Assembly: GCF_003545805.1 (NCBI RefSeq)
Contig: NZ_NMQR01000018.1
Location: 1-64,000, forward strand
Length of the DNA stretch: 64,000 nt
Direction of reading: 5' to 3'
Source: Photorhabdus sp. CRCIA-P01
Lineage (GTDB): Bacteria > Pseudomonadota > Gammaproteobacteria > Enterobacterales > Enterobacteriaceae
Part shown: piece by piece, positions 53,076-62,399 of the stretch
Numbering within the stretch: the stretch's first letter is position 1
Layout: the number at the start of each line of letters is the position of its first letter
Position numbers and translations under genes: made by a program
Notes under the pieces: generated by a model
Told to the model about the DNA's origin: nothing
Databases searched by the model: none
The model's input: the letters and a program-made list of their open reading frames with translations, nothing else

Positions 53076-54980
53076 GTGAAAATAAGAACGTTAAATAAAA
53101 TTACGTTGAGTTTATTAGCCAGTTCCGTGTTGTATGGCGCTCCAGCCTGGGCAGATAGCTGGCGATTGGTGGGTGACAATTACCATGTCGCGGTTAGCGA
53201 TGAACACGGTAAAGTGACGCAACTAAAATTTGAAAATCCTAAAAACCACGATCAAATCATTATTGACAGTCTGTTTGAAATCACGTTGAAATCAGGAGAA
53301 AAGCTCACGGCTAAAGATTTTCAGATTACTGATATCAGCAAAAAGCACAATCGTATTGTTGTTTCCTTGAAACATGGCGACATTCAGGTAAGCAATATAA
53401 TTACTGTGGAGGGTAAAGATAAGTACGGCTCGTTTGAAATCACCATTACACCGCAGGAAAACGCGTTGGAGCTCAGTGCCGTCTCGTTGATACCATTTCA
53501 CACTAAAACCGCTTTTGTTCACGGCTCTATCGTCAGTTCACCGATTATCAGCGATAGCTTTTTTATTGTTCCCGGTAATCCATTGATTAACACTGAGGCT
53601 TATAAAGGGAACACTTCGCAAAAAATTGCACTCTCTATCCCGTTAGAAGCGGGGAAAACGTTAAGTTATAAGACGTATATTGGTGTTTATCAGGAAGGGC
53701 AATTGCGGCGCAACGTCAATGAATTTTTGAACAACGCTCGTCCGCGTGAATATAGTCCTTACCTACATTACAACTCTTGGTACGATATTGGTTTCTTCAC
53801 TCCTTATACTGAACAAGAGGCGTTGACCCGTATCAATCAGTTTGGACAGGAGTTGGTGACTAAGCGCGGTGTGAAGTTGGGTGGTTATCTGTTTGATGAT
53901 GGTTGGGATAACCTCAAAGGAGATTGGGGTTTTAGTCAGGCATTTCCTCATGAATTCAAAAATCTTAAATTGGCAGCAGATCAATATCGTGCTCGTTTAG
54001 GTATTTGGCTTTCTCCTTGGGGCGGTTATGGTAAACCTGGTGAGCAACGTGTTTCCCATGCGGAGGAGTTTGGTTATGAAGTGATAGATGGCAGATTTGC
54101 GCTTTCAGGCCCTAATTACTACGCCAATTTCCACAAACGGGTACTCAACCTGATTCAACAACAAAATGTATCCATGTTTAAGCTAGATGGTACCGGCAAT
54201 GCTGATCGCGTGATTAAAGGGAGTTCATTCACCAGTGATTTTGATGCCGCTATCCATCTTATTGAAGATATGCGCGGTACAGGAAATGATCTGTTTATCA
54301 ACTTGACCACGGGCACCAAAGCTACGCCTTCCTGGCTATTTTTCGCCGATTCTATTTGGCGTGGTGGCTATGATGTGGGGTTTTACGGTAAAGGTTCCAA
54401 AGTGCAGCAGTGGCTTACCTATCGTGATGCGGAAACTTATCGTAATGTCGTAAGAAATGGGCCGCTGTTCCCACTGAATTCGTTGATGCTGCATGGTATT
54501 GTTTATGCTAAACAGGCTAAGCATCTGGATAAACAGTCACCTAAAGATTTTGCCGATCAGGTTTGGAGCTATTTTGGCAGTGGCACTCAGTTACAGGAGA
54601 TGTATGTTACGCCTGAACTGTTGACCACAGAGGATTGGGATACGCTGGCAAATGCGGCGAAATGGTCAGAGGAAAATAAAGATGTGCTGTTTGATACCCA
54701 TTGGATTGGTAAAGATCCCACCGATCTAGTGGTGTATGGTTGGGGAGCCTGGAGTCCGAAAAAGTCGATTATTACTTTGCGCAATCCATCTGATGAAGTG
54801 AAACAATATTATCTGGATCTGCAAAGCGATCTTGAATTACCGGATAATCAACCTTCGGTATATGACGTTAATATCGATTATGGCGAGAACAGCTCGGTAC
54901 CGAAGTTTGTCAATAAAACAGCGTTGATTACCCTCCAGCCGTTGGAGACGTTGACCTTTTCTTTGACACCATCGAAATAA
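53076..54980 (+). CDS. Secreted alpha-galactosidase-like glycoside hydrolase
   Basis: A protein of 634 residues read from GTG 53076 (AAGGA eight bases before); the open frame extends back into agaY. A signal peptide ends near APAWADS. The N-terminal beta domain is followed by a TIM barrel with YLFDDGWDNLKGDWGF, RLGIWLSPWGGYG, VSMFKLDGTGNAD (Asp in FKLDG is the likely nucleophile) and a WRGGYDVGF block, then a C-terminal beta domain. This fits clan GH-D (alpha-galactosidase or alpha-N-acetylgalactosaminidase). Some relatives carry the misleading label enterotoxin. It closes the aga operon, and likely frees terminal alpha-linked GalNAc or Gal from host glycans in the periplasm or outside the cell. 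Confidence 0.75.
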   Translation: MKIRTLNKITLSLLASSVLYGAPAWADSWRLVGDNYHVAVSDEHGKVTQLKFENPKNHDQIIIDSLFEITLKSGEKLTAKDFQITDISKKHNRIVVSLKHGDIQVSNIITVEGKDKYGSFEITITPQENALELSAVSLIPFHTKTAFVHGSIVSSPIISDSFFIVPGNPLINTEAYKGNTSQKIALSIPLEAGKTLSYKTYIGVYQEGQLRRNVNEFLNNARPREYSPYLHYNSWYDIGFFTPYTEQEALTRINQFGQELVTKRGVKLGGYLFDDGWDNLKGDWGFSQAFPHEFKNLKLAADQYRARLGIWLSPWGGYGKPGEQRVSHAEEFGYEVIDGRFALSGPNYYANFHKRVLNLIQQQNVSMFKLDGTGNADRVIKGSSFTSDFDAAIHLIEDMRGTGNDLFINLTTGTKATPSWLFFADSIWRGGYDVGFYGKGSKVQQWLTYRDAETYRNVVRNGPLFPLNSLMLHGIVYAKQAKHLDKQSPKDFADQVWSYFGSGTQLQEMYVTPELLTTEDWDTLANAAKWSEENKDVLFDTHWIGKDPTDLVVYGWGAWSPKKSIITLRNPSDEVKQYYLDLQSDLELPDNQPSVYDVNIDYGENSSVPKFVNKTALITLQPLETLTFSLTPSK

Positions 54981-54997
54981 TCACCGTGTTATTAAGT

Positions 54998-55027
54998 GGC
55001 CCTGGATAAACTATTTTATTCAGGGCC
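54998..55027 (+). terminator. Terminator of the aga operon
   Basis: A 13-bp stem with one G-U pair (54998-55010 with 55015-55027; GGCCCTG and CAGGGCC at the base), 4-base loop, followed by GTGATTATTTG. It lies 18 bases after the hydrolase stop. Confidence 0.75.
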
Positions 55028-55110
55028 GTGATTATTTGTGGAAACTATTATGGCGGTGTTTTATTAGAATAAAGTCAGCATATTGTCAATAATTTGACAC
55101 TTCAGATGTA

Positions 55111-55521
55111 TTAGATTTTGGCTCTACCAATAACTTTTTCTGCTGCTATATGTGATAAAAAACCTGAACGACTCCCGTATTCTGGATGGCTTGCGACGAA
55201 TTGATCGATACGGCGGATCAGCAATGATGGAAGAGTGACGTTGATTTTTTCTGACTTCCCCAATAATCGGGTAATATCTACATCAACTAATGCCCATATT
55301 GCCCCCATATATTCAGGGTTTGTCAGGTAGTTTTCCACGCTGGTCGCTTCTGGTACTACTTCGTTATCATCAACCAGCAATTCGATATGCGCTTCAATTG
55401 CTTCACGGGCGCTTTCTATCGCGTCTGTAAAATTATCTCCGCCAGAAAAGCAACCTGGGATATCTGGGACACGGACGCCGAAGGATGAATTACCTTTGTC
55501 AATGGCAACTGGATATAACAT
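55111..55521 (-). CDS. hicB: HicB-family antitoxin, first HicAB module
   Basis: A 136-residue protein. The N-terminal part has the partly degraded RNase-H-like fold of HicB (YPVAIDKGNSSFGVRVPDIPGCFSGGDNFTDAIESAREAI). The C-terminal part is a ribbon-helix-helix-like DNA-binding segment (KINVTLPSLLIRRIDQFVASHPEYGSRSGFLSHIA). It neutralises the HicA toxin encoded 20 bases upstream on the same strand. Confidence 0.92.
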   Translation of the reverse strand: MLYPVAIDKGNSSFGVRVPDIPGCFSGGDNFTDAIESAREAIEAHIELLVDDNEVVPEATSVENYLTNPEYMGAIWALVDVDITRLLGKSEKINVTLPSLLIRRIDQFVASHPEYGSRSGFLSHIAAEKVIGRAKI

Positions 55522-55541
55522 TTACACCTCCAAGAAGTGGG

Positions 55542-55721
55542 CTAAAGCCCCGTCTGTTTTTGGATACTTTTTAATGTTGGTAAAGGTATGTCCTTTTGTG
55601 GGTGTTTTACCGTTACCAGTCCTTTCTTGGTCGGATGTTTGAACTGATGATGACTGCCTTTAACCTTCACCAGATACCATCCGTCAGCTTCTATCATTGC
55701 TATCGCGTTTCTGCTATCCAT
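55542..55721 (-). CDS. hicA: HicA-family mRNA interferase toxin, first module
   Basis: A 59-residue double-stranded-RNA-binding-fold toxin. The start at 55721 (MDSRNAIAMIEADGW) matches the usual HicA length; an open frame goes back to 55775. GSHHQFKHP contains the catalytic His, and VTVKHPQKDIPLPTLKSIQKQTGL is the conserved end. Toxin-first order with HicB directly after it. Frame intact. Confidence 0.92.
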   Translation of the reverse strand: MDSRNAIAMIEADGWYLVKVKGSHHQFKHPTKKGLVTVKHPQKDIPLPTLKSIQKQTGL

Positions 55722-55959
55722 CCTCCCGTTCTCTTGTTTTGTCTTTGTGGAGTTATAATAACCCTGTAATGTCATGTGTCAAGATAATAGGGGTTATTGG
55801 CGTTATTATTAGCTGCTAGAACAGCTAAAAAGTCGGCCATCCCAGTTTCATGAGCTAATATTAATCATAAGAAAATCTTGTCAGAATTGTCTGTAACTTA
55901 GTGGTGGAAGCAAGTCACTGCAATTGTTTTTGTACAAATAAATTTAAAGGACAAAACGA

Positions 55960-56121
55960 ATGAAAGCGTTGATCGTAATTGACATGCTGAACGATTTTGT
56001 CACAGGATTACTCGCCAATGAGGCGGATGCGATGAAGATCGTACCGGTAATTAAACGGCTGATTGATCATGCCCGGCGTCAACCGGATTGGCTGGTGGTT
56101 TATGCTAATGATGCTCAATGA
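55960..56121 (+). pseudogene. Isochorismatase-family hydrolase, truncated by an IS fragment
   Basis: From ATG 55960 the frame reads KALIVIDMLNDFVTGLLAN, IVPVIKRLIDHARRQ and DWLVVYANDA, the N-terminal quarter of isochorismatase-like cysteine hydrolases, then stops after 53 codons. The stop and all following sequence belong to an IS982-type fragment on the other strand. AAAGGAC precedes the ATG. Normal family length is about 180 residues, so the active-site Lys and Cys regions are missing and the gene is dead. Confidence 0.8.
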
Positions 56122-56357
56122 GGAGCGTCATGACTTCACTGAGAGAAAGGGAAGCGTCGCGGCGACGTTTGAGCAAGCCATTTTTAATTAACTGTTGATG
56201 CCAGAGAGGAATAAATTGTTGGCAAAAGTCATCGACGCCGCAGTAAAGTTCTTCTAAATTAGATATGCCTGAGGATCTCCACGATTCTGTTTTATTTGAC
56301 AAAAACTTTGATCGTGCCTCAGGCACTTAGTTCCCTTCTTAAGCAAACCTCAGGTTA
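56105..56357 (-). mobile_element. IS982-family remnant, copy 1
   Basis: The minus strand encodes NLEELYCGVDDFCQQFIPLWHQQLI and SLSLSEVMTLLI, the N-terminus of IS982-family transposases; the catalytic core is missing. The outer end reads ACCTGAGG when viewed on the minus strand. Bases 56186-56357 repeat at 58147-58318 with only a few differences, in the same orientation. It cuts off the isochorismatase gene. Confidence 0.75.
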
Positions 56358-56823
56358 CTTGATTAAAAGACCATGGACGATAGCCAGCAGGATCAGGATC
56401 AGCAGAAAGACAAATTCTATGACGCTCCTTAATAGGATCATATACAATAATAATATATTCATTGTCTAATGAATATAAGTCATAACTTTGTCCAAATCCA
56501 AATCCTGATTTCTTTAGTCTTACTTGTAATTTTGATTTTGTGGGAGGTTGATACGCGAGCTCAATGCCCATATAACTTTTCCTTCCAGCAGTAAAAACAC
56601 CTCCGTGTACCCAATACAAATCTGTATCCAGTTGAGAAATAGTTGTAATCATTCCATCCACAGGCACAGAAGTATTATTGAATACCCATTTAAATGAAGG
56701 GTCTGTAGATGCAGGTGTTTGCGTATGATCAGCTGTTAATATACTTACCTGATTAACGGGCACTCCAGCTTTCGCATATCTGGTAGTAAAGCCTTCCTGT
56801 CTATAAATATGATATGTAGCCAT
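56350..56823 (-). CDS. Unknown beta-rich protein
   Basis: A 157-residue protein with GGAGG shortly before the ATG at 56823. No signal peptide and no family I recognise. It opens ATYHIYRQEGFTTRYA and contains a Trp-rich central part (FKWVFNNTS, DLYWVHGGVF), a Gly/Phe stretch (KKSGFGFGQSYDLY) and a DPDPAGYRPW tail, suggesting a compact beta fold such as a lectin or secreted-type module. The last codons and stop fall inside the end of IS982 copy 1, so the natural C-terminus may have been replaced. Its AT content matches the surrounding island. Confidence 0.55.
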   Translation of the reverse strand: MATYHIYRQEGFTTRYAKAGVPVNQVSILTADHTQTPASTDPSFKWVFNNTSVPVDGMITTISQLDTDLYWVHGGVFTAGRKSYMGIELAYQPPTKSKLQVRLKKSGFGFGQSYDLYSLDNEYIIIVYDPIKERHRICLSADPDPAGYRPWSFNQVT

Positions 56824-57340
56824 TTTTTAAAACCTCCAATTAAAATTAACAATTATATACTAGATCATAAAAATTTTTTTCACATTCTTATTTTTATATA
56901 TGACTCAATAATAAACATAATATTTCGACATTATTTTTAAAATTTCTATAAATAGGGAGAATATAGATGAACAGCGTGGTTTTACTTCAATGAAATTATT
57001 TTTTCTGGTATTTTTCCTTCAATGAAAAAGACTGCGTTGACCATTCAGGAAATATATGACTGTGATGTTCTACATATTCCATGGAACGAGTTTAAAGTTG
57101 GAAAAAATTAGTCGTGAGAATATTTTTAAAGCATCTTCTTACTATAAAAAAGGGTGATAATAGTCAATTTCGTAACAGAGCACCAAGTAACCCGCGCTTC
57201 CGGAATTAAGCTAGGGAGAATTGGTTTAAATGCCATCAATTGAGCTAGGTCTTAATCCAGGTTTATAATGAGTAATGCTAGTTATTCGCGTTCTAAACCT
57301 GTGAGTGACAAAATAGTCGGCTACCCGAACAATATTTCTT
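56824..57340. other. AT-rich stretch with possible gene debris
   Basis: No supportable gene over about 500 bases. A 29-codon frame at 57022-57111 (KKTALTIQEIYDCDVLHIPW) looks like the end of a small protein but lacks a convincing start context, so it is treated as debris. Confidence 0.35.
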
Positions 57341-57357
57341 ATACCCATCATGGGTAT
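57341..57357 (+). promoter_or_regulatory. Candidate HicB operator
   Basis: ATACCCATCATGGGTAT is a perfect palindrome around one base, 64 bases before the second hicA start. Further TGGGTAT half sites follow within 20 bases. HicB proteins bind such dyads to repress their own operon. Confidence 0.6.
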
Positions 57358-57420
57358 TGGTGTTGATGGTGGGTATGATGGGTGCTATCATTCTCTTGGT
57401 TTTGATTAAAGAGAGGGATA

Positions 57421-57603
57421 ATGTCTAGCGATGAACTAATAAAGCAAATCAAAGCGGTTGGCTGGAATTTTGTGCGAGCCAATGGTTCGCATCATGTTTT
57501 CGATAAATCAGGGGAACCCAGCCCGATAGTAATTCCGCATCCGCGCAAAGATTTGGCGGTCGGGACGCTCAATAAAATACTTAAACAAGCAGGACTGAAA
57601 TAA
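57421..57603 (+). CDS. hicA: HicA-family toxin, second module
   Basis: A 60-residue HicA with ELIKQIKAVGWNFVRANGSHHVFDK (catalytic His in GSHH) and IPHPRKDLAVGTLNKILKQAGL. It has AGAGAGGG before the ATG. It is clearly different in sequence from the first HicA, so the two modules are not a recent duplication. HicB follows by 51 bases. Confidence 0.93.
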   Translation: MSSDELIKQIKAVGWNFVRANGSHHVFDKSGEPSPIVIPHPRKDLAVGTLNKILKQAGLK

Positions 57604-57654
57604 CTTAATTAAGCGGTTGAAAGGCCGCTCTTTAATCAAAGAGAAGGTGTAAGC

Positions 57655-58062
57655 ATGAGATATCCTATTTATTTACATCAGGCTGACGACGGATCGTTTT
57701 CCGGTTTTGTGCCAGACGTGATCGGATGTTACTTTGCTGGCGATACCATTGACGACGCTATTAGCGATGCTCAAAACGCATTAGATACTTATTTTGAATA
57801 CATGAGCGAAAAGGGTGAGGCTCCAGTACAAGCCAGAACTGTTGCTGACCATCTAAGCAATGAAGATTGCACCGGCGGCAGTTGGGCTTATGTTGACATG
57901 GATTTAACTAAATACGATGGAAAAGCCATCAAGCTAAACATTACTATGCCCCAACTTTTGTTGGGTAGAATTGATGAATACGTGAACTCACATCGTGAGT
58001 ATCATAGCCGCAGCGGATTCTTGGCTGAATTGGCTCGGCGTGAGCTGTCGAAACACTCGTAA
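57655..58062 (+). CDS. hicB: HicB-family antitoxin, second module
   Basis: A 135-residue antitoxin with MRYPIYLHQADDGSFSGFVPDVIGCYFAGD and DAISDAQNALDTYFE in the HicB N-domain. The C-terminal ribbon-helix-helix-like segment is KLNITMPQLLLGRIDEYVNSHREYHSRSGFLAELAR. GAGAAGGTG precedes the ATG. It shares the general layout but not close sequence with the first HicB. A strong terminator follows 30 bases on. Confidence 0.94.
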   Translation: MRYPIYLHQADDGSFSGFVPDVIGCYFAGDTIDDAISDAQNALDTYFEYMSEKGEAPVQARTVADHLSNEDCTGGSWAYVDMDLTKYDGKAIKLNITMPQLLLGRIDEYVNSHREYHSRSGFLAELARRELSKHS

Positions 58063-58089
58063 GATAATCCCTCTATCAAAACCATGAAA

Positions 58090-58116
58090 AGCCCGCTAAC
58101 AGCGGGTTTTTTCTTT
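58090..58116 (+). terminator. Rho-independent terminator of the second hicAB
   Basis: Stem CCCGCT (58092-58097) with AGCGGG (58101-58106), 3-base loop, then TTTTTTC. Confidence 0.92.
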
Positions 58117-58146
58117 TAAGAATACCAAAGTGACATGACTAACTTC

Positions 58147-58318
58147 AATTAACTGTTGATGCCAGAGAGGAATAAATTGTTGGCAAAAGTCATCGACGCC
58201 GCAGTAAAGTTCTTCTAAATTAGATATGCCTGAGGATCTCCACGATTTTGTTTTATCTAGCAAAAACTTTGATCGTGCCTCAGGCACTGAGTCCCCTTCT
58301 TAAGCAAACCTCAGGTTA
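58147..58318 (-). mobile_element. IS982-family remnant, copy 2
   Basis: 172 bases nearly identical to 56186-56357 and in the same orientation, encoding the same transposase N-terminus (NLEELYCGVDDFCQQFIPLW). It is shorter than copy 1, because the SLSLSEVMTLLI part is gone. The two copies bracket the unknown gene and the second hicAB. Confidence 0.78.
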
Positions 58319-58337
58319 AATAATAAGTTAGTGAAAG

Positions 58338-59132
58338 TTAAACAGCAGGTAAATTACGTCCATAATAGATTTCTTGTATCTCTTTTTTCAAGAGATGGGT
58401 AATTTCCAGCTTTTCAGCTTCACTGAGTTGCTCTGGTGTGGCATTAAATAGGTAATCATTCAGGTCAAATCTTTTCAGCATCATTTTTGTATGAAATAGA
58501 TTTTCTTGATAAATATTAACATCCATCATGTAATACTGTGATTGCACTTCTTCGGTCATATAATTCTGAATAGAACTGATTTCATGATCGATATAGTGTT
58601 TCATGCCATTCACATCTCTGGTGAAACCACGGACGCGGTAATCCATCGTGACAATATCTGATTCTAATTCGTGGATCAGATAGTTCAGTGCTTTGAGAGG
58701 TGAAATAACACCGCAGGTTGATACTTCAATATCAGCCCGGAAAGTGCATATGCCGCCGCCCGGATGGCTTTCTGGATAAGTGTGAACGCAAATATGGCTC
58801 TTATCCAAATGAGCAACGACGGAATCGGGTAACGGACCTGGATTTTCAGTATTGTCTACATCCTTGGGGTCCATCGGCTCTTCGCTGACGAGTATGGTAA
58901 CGCTCGCCCCTTGTGGCTCATAGTCCTGGCGGGCGATATTCAAAATATTTGCACCAATGATCGAACATGTTTCGCTAAGAATTTCCGTTAAACGGTTAGC
59001 GTTATATTGTTCGTCAATATAAGCGATATAACTATCCCGATCAGCTTGGCTTTTTGCATAACAGATATCGTAAATACAAAAACTCAGGCTTTTTGTCAGG
59101 TTATTAAAGCCGTGCAATTTCAGCTTGTGCAA
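58338..59132 (-). CDS. speD: S-adenosylmethionine decarboxylase proenzyme
   Basis: A 264-residue proenzyme of the enterobacterial type. [24 protein letters not shown] is the conserved start. Self-cleavage occurs between Lys111 and Ser112 in [15 protein letters not shown], creating the pyruvoyl group. [19 protein letters not shown] is a further active-site block. It supplies decarboxylated SAM for spermidine synthesis by SpeE, encoded 28 bases upstream in the same operon. Length matches E. coli SpeD. Confidence 0.97.
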   Translation of the reverse strand: MHKLKLHGFNNLTKSLSFCIYDICYAKSQADRDSYIAYIDEQYNANRLTEILSETCSIIGANILNIARQDYEPQGASVTILVSEEPMDPKDVDNTENPGPLPDSVVAHLDKSHICVHTYPESHPGGGICTFRADIEVSTCGVISPLKALNYLIHELESDIVTMDYRVRGFTRDVNGMKHYIDHEISSIQNYMTEEVQSQYYMMDVNIYQENLFHTKMMLKRFDLNDYLFNATPEQLSEAEKLEITHLLKKEIQEIYYGRNLPAV

Positions 59133-59160
59133 TTTATTTCACCTCCTGGCTAATGGGTGA

Positions 59161-60021
59161 TTATGGGTTCTCAGATAGTGCATCCAGCAGATATTGTGGT
59201 AAAGCAAAGCTACCTACATGAACGGCTGGATTGTAGTAACGGCAGGTAAAACTTGTGTTGTCAAAGCGCTGTTGCAATATTGCCAGATCCATATGGCGTA
59301 GTGCCGGGTTCTGGCTCGCCCAGGCAAAGGTCATTATTCCGCCGTAATAGGTTGGAATAGCAGCCTGATAGAAACTGCTGTCGGCAAAATAGTTGCTCAA
59401 TTTTTTATGGCTGGTTACCGCTTCATCCTGTTGTAGAAAACAGACGCCATTCTGGGCAACAAAAATGCCACCTTCATTTAGACAACGTTGGCAACCTTGA
59501 TAGAATTCAGATGTGAATAATCCTTCACCAGGTCCGATCGGGTCCGTGCAGTCGGAGATAATGACATCGAATTTCTGATCGGTGGTATTAACGAAATTAA
59601 CACCATCGTCAATGATCAGATTGAAGCGTAGATCATCATAAGCACCGGCATTATGGTTAGGCAGATACTGACGGCAGAATTCAACTACGCCAGCATCGAT
59701 TTCAACCATAGTGATGTTTTCGAGGTATTGATGACGGCGGACTTCGCGCAGCATACCGCCATCACCACCGCCGATAATCAGTACTCGTTTAGCGTTCCCG
59801 TGGGCGAACAAAGGAACATGAGCCATCATTTCGTGGTAGATAAATTCATCACGTTCAGTCGTTTGTACTGTGCCATCCAGCGCCATGATGCGGCCTAACT
59901 CCGCATTTTCAAAGATAATCAAATCCTGATGCTCAGTTTTATCGTGATAAAGCACTTTATCGACCGAAAAATACTGACCAAAATTGGCGTGAAGGGTTTC
60001 GTACCAAGTTTCTTTTTGTGA
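59161..60021 (-). CDS. speE: Spermidine synthase
   Basis: A 286-residue aminopropyltransferase. The [19 protein letters not shown] start at 60021 has GAGGAAAG upstream; the open frame extends to 60090 without support. [34 protein letters not shown] (SAM-type binding) and [17 protein letters not shown] are hallmarks. It joins the aminopropyl group of decarboxylated SAM to putrescine. First gene of speED. Confidence 0.97.
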   Translation of the reverse strand, partial: SQKETWYETLHANFGQYFSVDKVLYHDKTEHQDLIIFENAELGRIMALDGTVQTTERDEFIYHEMMAHVPLFAHGNAKRVLIIGGGDGGMLREVRRHQYLENITMVEIDAGVVEFCRQYLPNHNAGAYDDLRFNLIIDDGVNFVNTTDQKFDVIISDCTDPIGPGEGLFTSEFYQGCQRCLNEGGIFVAQNGVCFLQQDEAVTSHKKLSNYFADSSFYQAAIPTYYGGIMTFAWASQNPALRHMDLAILQQRFDNTSFTCRYYNPAVHVGSFALPQYLLDALSENP

Positions 60022-60135
60022 CATGCCGCAGCTTTCCTCCACTGTGATGGCCGTGAAAATTGGGCTTACATAATAGCCAACAATCCTCACAGTTGCACGG
60101 TGAAATTTACCCCTAAAGGGGTATGAGGGGCGGAA

Positions 60136-60483
60136 CTACTTCACGTAGGCAAATAAGCTCAACGAATCTCTGGCGAGGGCATGGCACTTTATCGCATTGG
60201 AGAGGTAAATACCTTTCAGATCCTGATAGCTTTCTTCATTGAGTCTATCCATCAATTGGCTGTTGTAATTGGTCAAATCCCACTTATTACGTTGAGCGAA
60301 ATAGATAATGGCCCGCTTAATTTCCCGGTCAGGGATTTGGCTGTAACCACAGTCATATTTCAGATAGATAAACACCGCTGTCAGATCGGCCAGATCTTCA
60401 GCTTCATTTTCTGTCAGCGCTTTTGCGGGGTGGGAAAAACCGAAAAGAACCAGTATGTAAGTCAAGAGAGCTAATTTTCGCAT
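60136..60483 (-). CDS. yacC: YacC-like exported protein
   Basis: A 115-residue protein with a signal peptide (RKLALLTYILVLFGFSHPAKA). LTENEAEDLADLTAVFIYLKYDCGY, REIKRAIIYFAQRNKWDL and KCHALARDSLSLFAYVK match the enterobacterial YacC family, which is encoded beside speE in E. coli as well. Function unknown. The mature part contains two cysteines likely joined in the periplasm. ATG 60483 gives the correct N-terminus. Confidence 0.9.
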   Translation of the reverse strand: MRKLALLTYILVLFGFSHPAKALTENEAEDLADLTAVFIYLKYDCGYSQIPDREIKRAIIYFAQRNKWDLTNYNSQLMDRLNEESYQDLKGIYLSNAIKCHALARDSLSLFAYVK

Positions 60484-60598
60484 TTGTATTATTATAATCA
60501 ATCAATGTCATATTACGTTAACATATTAATATCTTTGTCCGGAAAAATATATTTTTTTAAATTACTGTAAAGATCGATTTAAATCACATTCCCATCGC

Positions 60599-60629
60599 TT
60601 GACCTTCCTGTAAGGGTAGCCCTTACGTT
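60599..60629 (+). promoter_or_regulatory. CueR-type promoter of cueO
   Basis: TTGACC (60599-60604) and TACGTT (60624-60629) are separated by 19 bases, the over-long spacer of MerR-family promoters. The spacer starts TTCC and holds a TAAGGG/CCCTTA dyad (60611-60625). It lies about 60 bases before the oxidase start. Confidence 0.78.
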
Positions 60630-60689
60630 TCCTTTATGAGATGTTTTTTTGTTGTCTATTTTTTGGGTTGATTTAACCAGGAGGTGAAT

Positions 60690-62234
60690 ATGCAACGACG
60701 TGATTTTATCAGATTAAGTGCCGTTATGGGTGTATCCAGTATGTTGCCTGCATGGAGTCGTTTCTCCTTTGCTGAATCTTATCCGGTATTACCTATCCCT
60801 CCACAACTAGAGCCAGATGCGACAGGTAAAATCGCTATTGAAATCAAAGCGGGAAAATCCAGTTTTAAAGTAGGAACGGTGACTAAAACTTGGGGTTACA
60901 ACGGTGATTTACTAGGTCCGGCACTGAAATTGATTTCAGGTAAACCTGTCACTATTGATATTCGTAATCATCTACCAGAAGAGACCACGGTTCATTGGCA
61001 TGGCTTGGAAATTACTGGCGAAGCCGATGGTGGCCCGCATGCGATGATTACGCCAGGAGGGAACCGGACGGTCAGTTTTACGCCTGAACAACCGGAAGCG
61101 ACTTGTTGGTTCCATCCGCATACGCATGGCAAGACGGGTTATCAGGTTGCAATGGGGCTTGGTGGATTAGTACTGATTGAAGATAAGAACAGTATTAATA
61201 CAGGTTTACCAAACCAATGGGGTGTGGATGATATTCCGGTGATGTTGCAGGATAAACGCTTGAATAACGCTGGTCAGATTGATTATCAACTGGATGTAAT
61301 GAGTGCTGCTGTTGGTTGGTTTGGCGATATGATGCTGACTAACGGTGTTATTTTGCCCCAACATACTGCACCGCGCGGCTGGTTACGTCTGCGTTTACTA
61401 AATGGCTGTAATGCTCGTAGCCTTAATATTGCGACCAGTGATGGCCGTCAATTGTATGTTATTGCCAGTGATGGTGGTTTATTAGCGGAACCGGTTGCGG
61501 TTAATGAGTTATCGATTCTGGCGGGAGAACGTTTTGAGGTAGTAATAGATGCTTCGGATGGCAAATCTTTCGATCTGGTGACGTTGCCTGTGGTTCAGAT
61601 AGGAATGACATTACCGCCGTTCGATCAACCACTGCCGGTTTTACGTATTCAGCCTCAGCTTTTTTCTAGCCGCACAATACTGTCGGAACAGCTTGCCACG
61701 CTTCCTGCATTGCCTTCTTTTAGTGGTTTGAATCGGCGTCGTTTACATCTGGCGATGGATAGTCGTCTGGATATGCAGGGAATGATGTTGCTGTCTGAGC
61801 GCTACGGTGAGCGAGCTATGGCGGGTATGGTCATGGATCATGGGAATATGAACCACGGAGATATGCATCATGGTGGTGAATTAAATTTCCATCATGCGAA
61901 CACCATTAATGGACAGGCTTTCTCCATAACAGAACCTGCTTTTGATGTGAAACAGGGGCAGTATGAGCGTTGGGTGATTTCGGGAGTTGGCGACATGATG
62001 TTGCATCCGTTCCATATTCACGGCACTCGTTTTCGCATTTTGAGTGAAAATGGCCGCAAACCTGCCACTCACCGCAGTGGTTGGAAAGACATTGTTCATG
62101 TGGAAGGTAAAGAGAGTGAAGTGTTGGTTCAGTTCAATCATACGGCGGGAGCTAAACATCCATTTATGGCGCATTGTCATCTGCTGGAGCATGAGGATAC
62201 CGGGATGATGCTGGGTTTTACTGTTAGTAAATAA
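60690..62234 (+). CDS. cueO: Periplasmic multicopper oxidase CueO
   Basis: A 514-residue copper oxidase that detoxifies Cu(I). AGGAGG lies five bases before ATG 60690. The Tat signal is [12 protein letters not shown]. Copper ligands are in [34 protein letters not shown] and [16 protein letters not shown], so all four copper sites look intact. A short Met/His-rich segment ([17 protein letters not shown]) near residue 370 replaces the longer insert of E. coli. It is probably induced by CueR through the promoter above. Confidence 0.96.
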   Translation: MQRRDFIRLSAVMGVSSMLPAWSRFSFAESYPVLPIPPQLEPDATGKIAIEIKAGKSSFKVGTVTKTWGYNGDLLGPALKLISGKPVTIDIRNHLPEETTVHWHGLEITGEADGGPHAMITPGGNRTVSFTPEQPEATCWFHPHTHGKTGYQVAMGLGGLVLIEDKNSINTGLPNQWGVDDIPVMLQDKRLNNAGQIDYQLDVMSAAVGWFGDMMLTNGVILPQHTAPRGWLRLRLLNGCNARSLNIATSDGRQLYVIASDGGLLAEPVAVNELSILAGERFEVVIDASDGKSFDLVTLPVVQIGMTLPPFDQPLPVLRIQPQLFSSRTILSEQLATLPALPSFSGLNRRRLHLAMDSRLDMQGMMLLSERYGERAMAGMVMDHGNMNHGDMHHGGELNFHHANTINGQAFSITEPAFDVKQGQYERWVISGVGDMMLHPFHIHGTRFRILSENGRKPATHRSGWKDIVHVEGKESEVLVQFNHTAGAKHPFMAHCHLLEHEDTGMMLGFTVSK

Positions 62235-62399
62235 TCTTGCTCACATTGCCTCTGATTTTGTTTTATTGTGTTTTTTAGGCCATGGTGGTGGTCGGCATCA
62301 TATAGAACACCACAAAGCGTTGTACAGTGATTGCTGTAGGCACTAACATAGACGCAGATTTTTGAGTGTTATTTGTCCTGTTTAAATGAAGGTGTTGAG

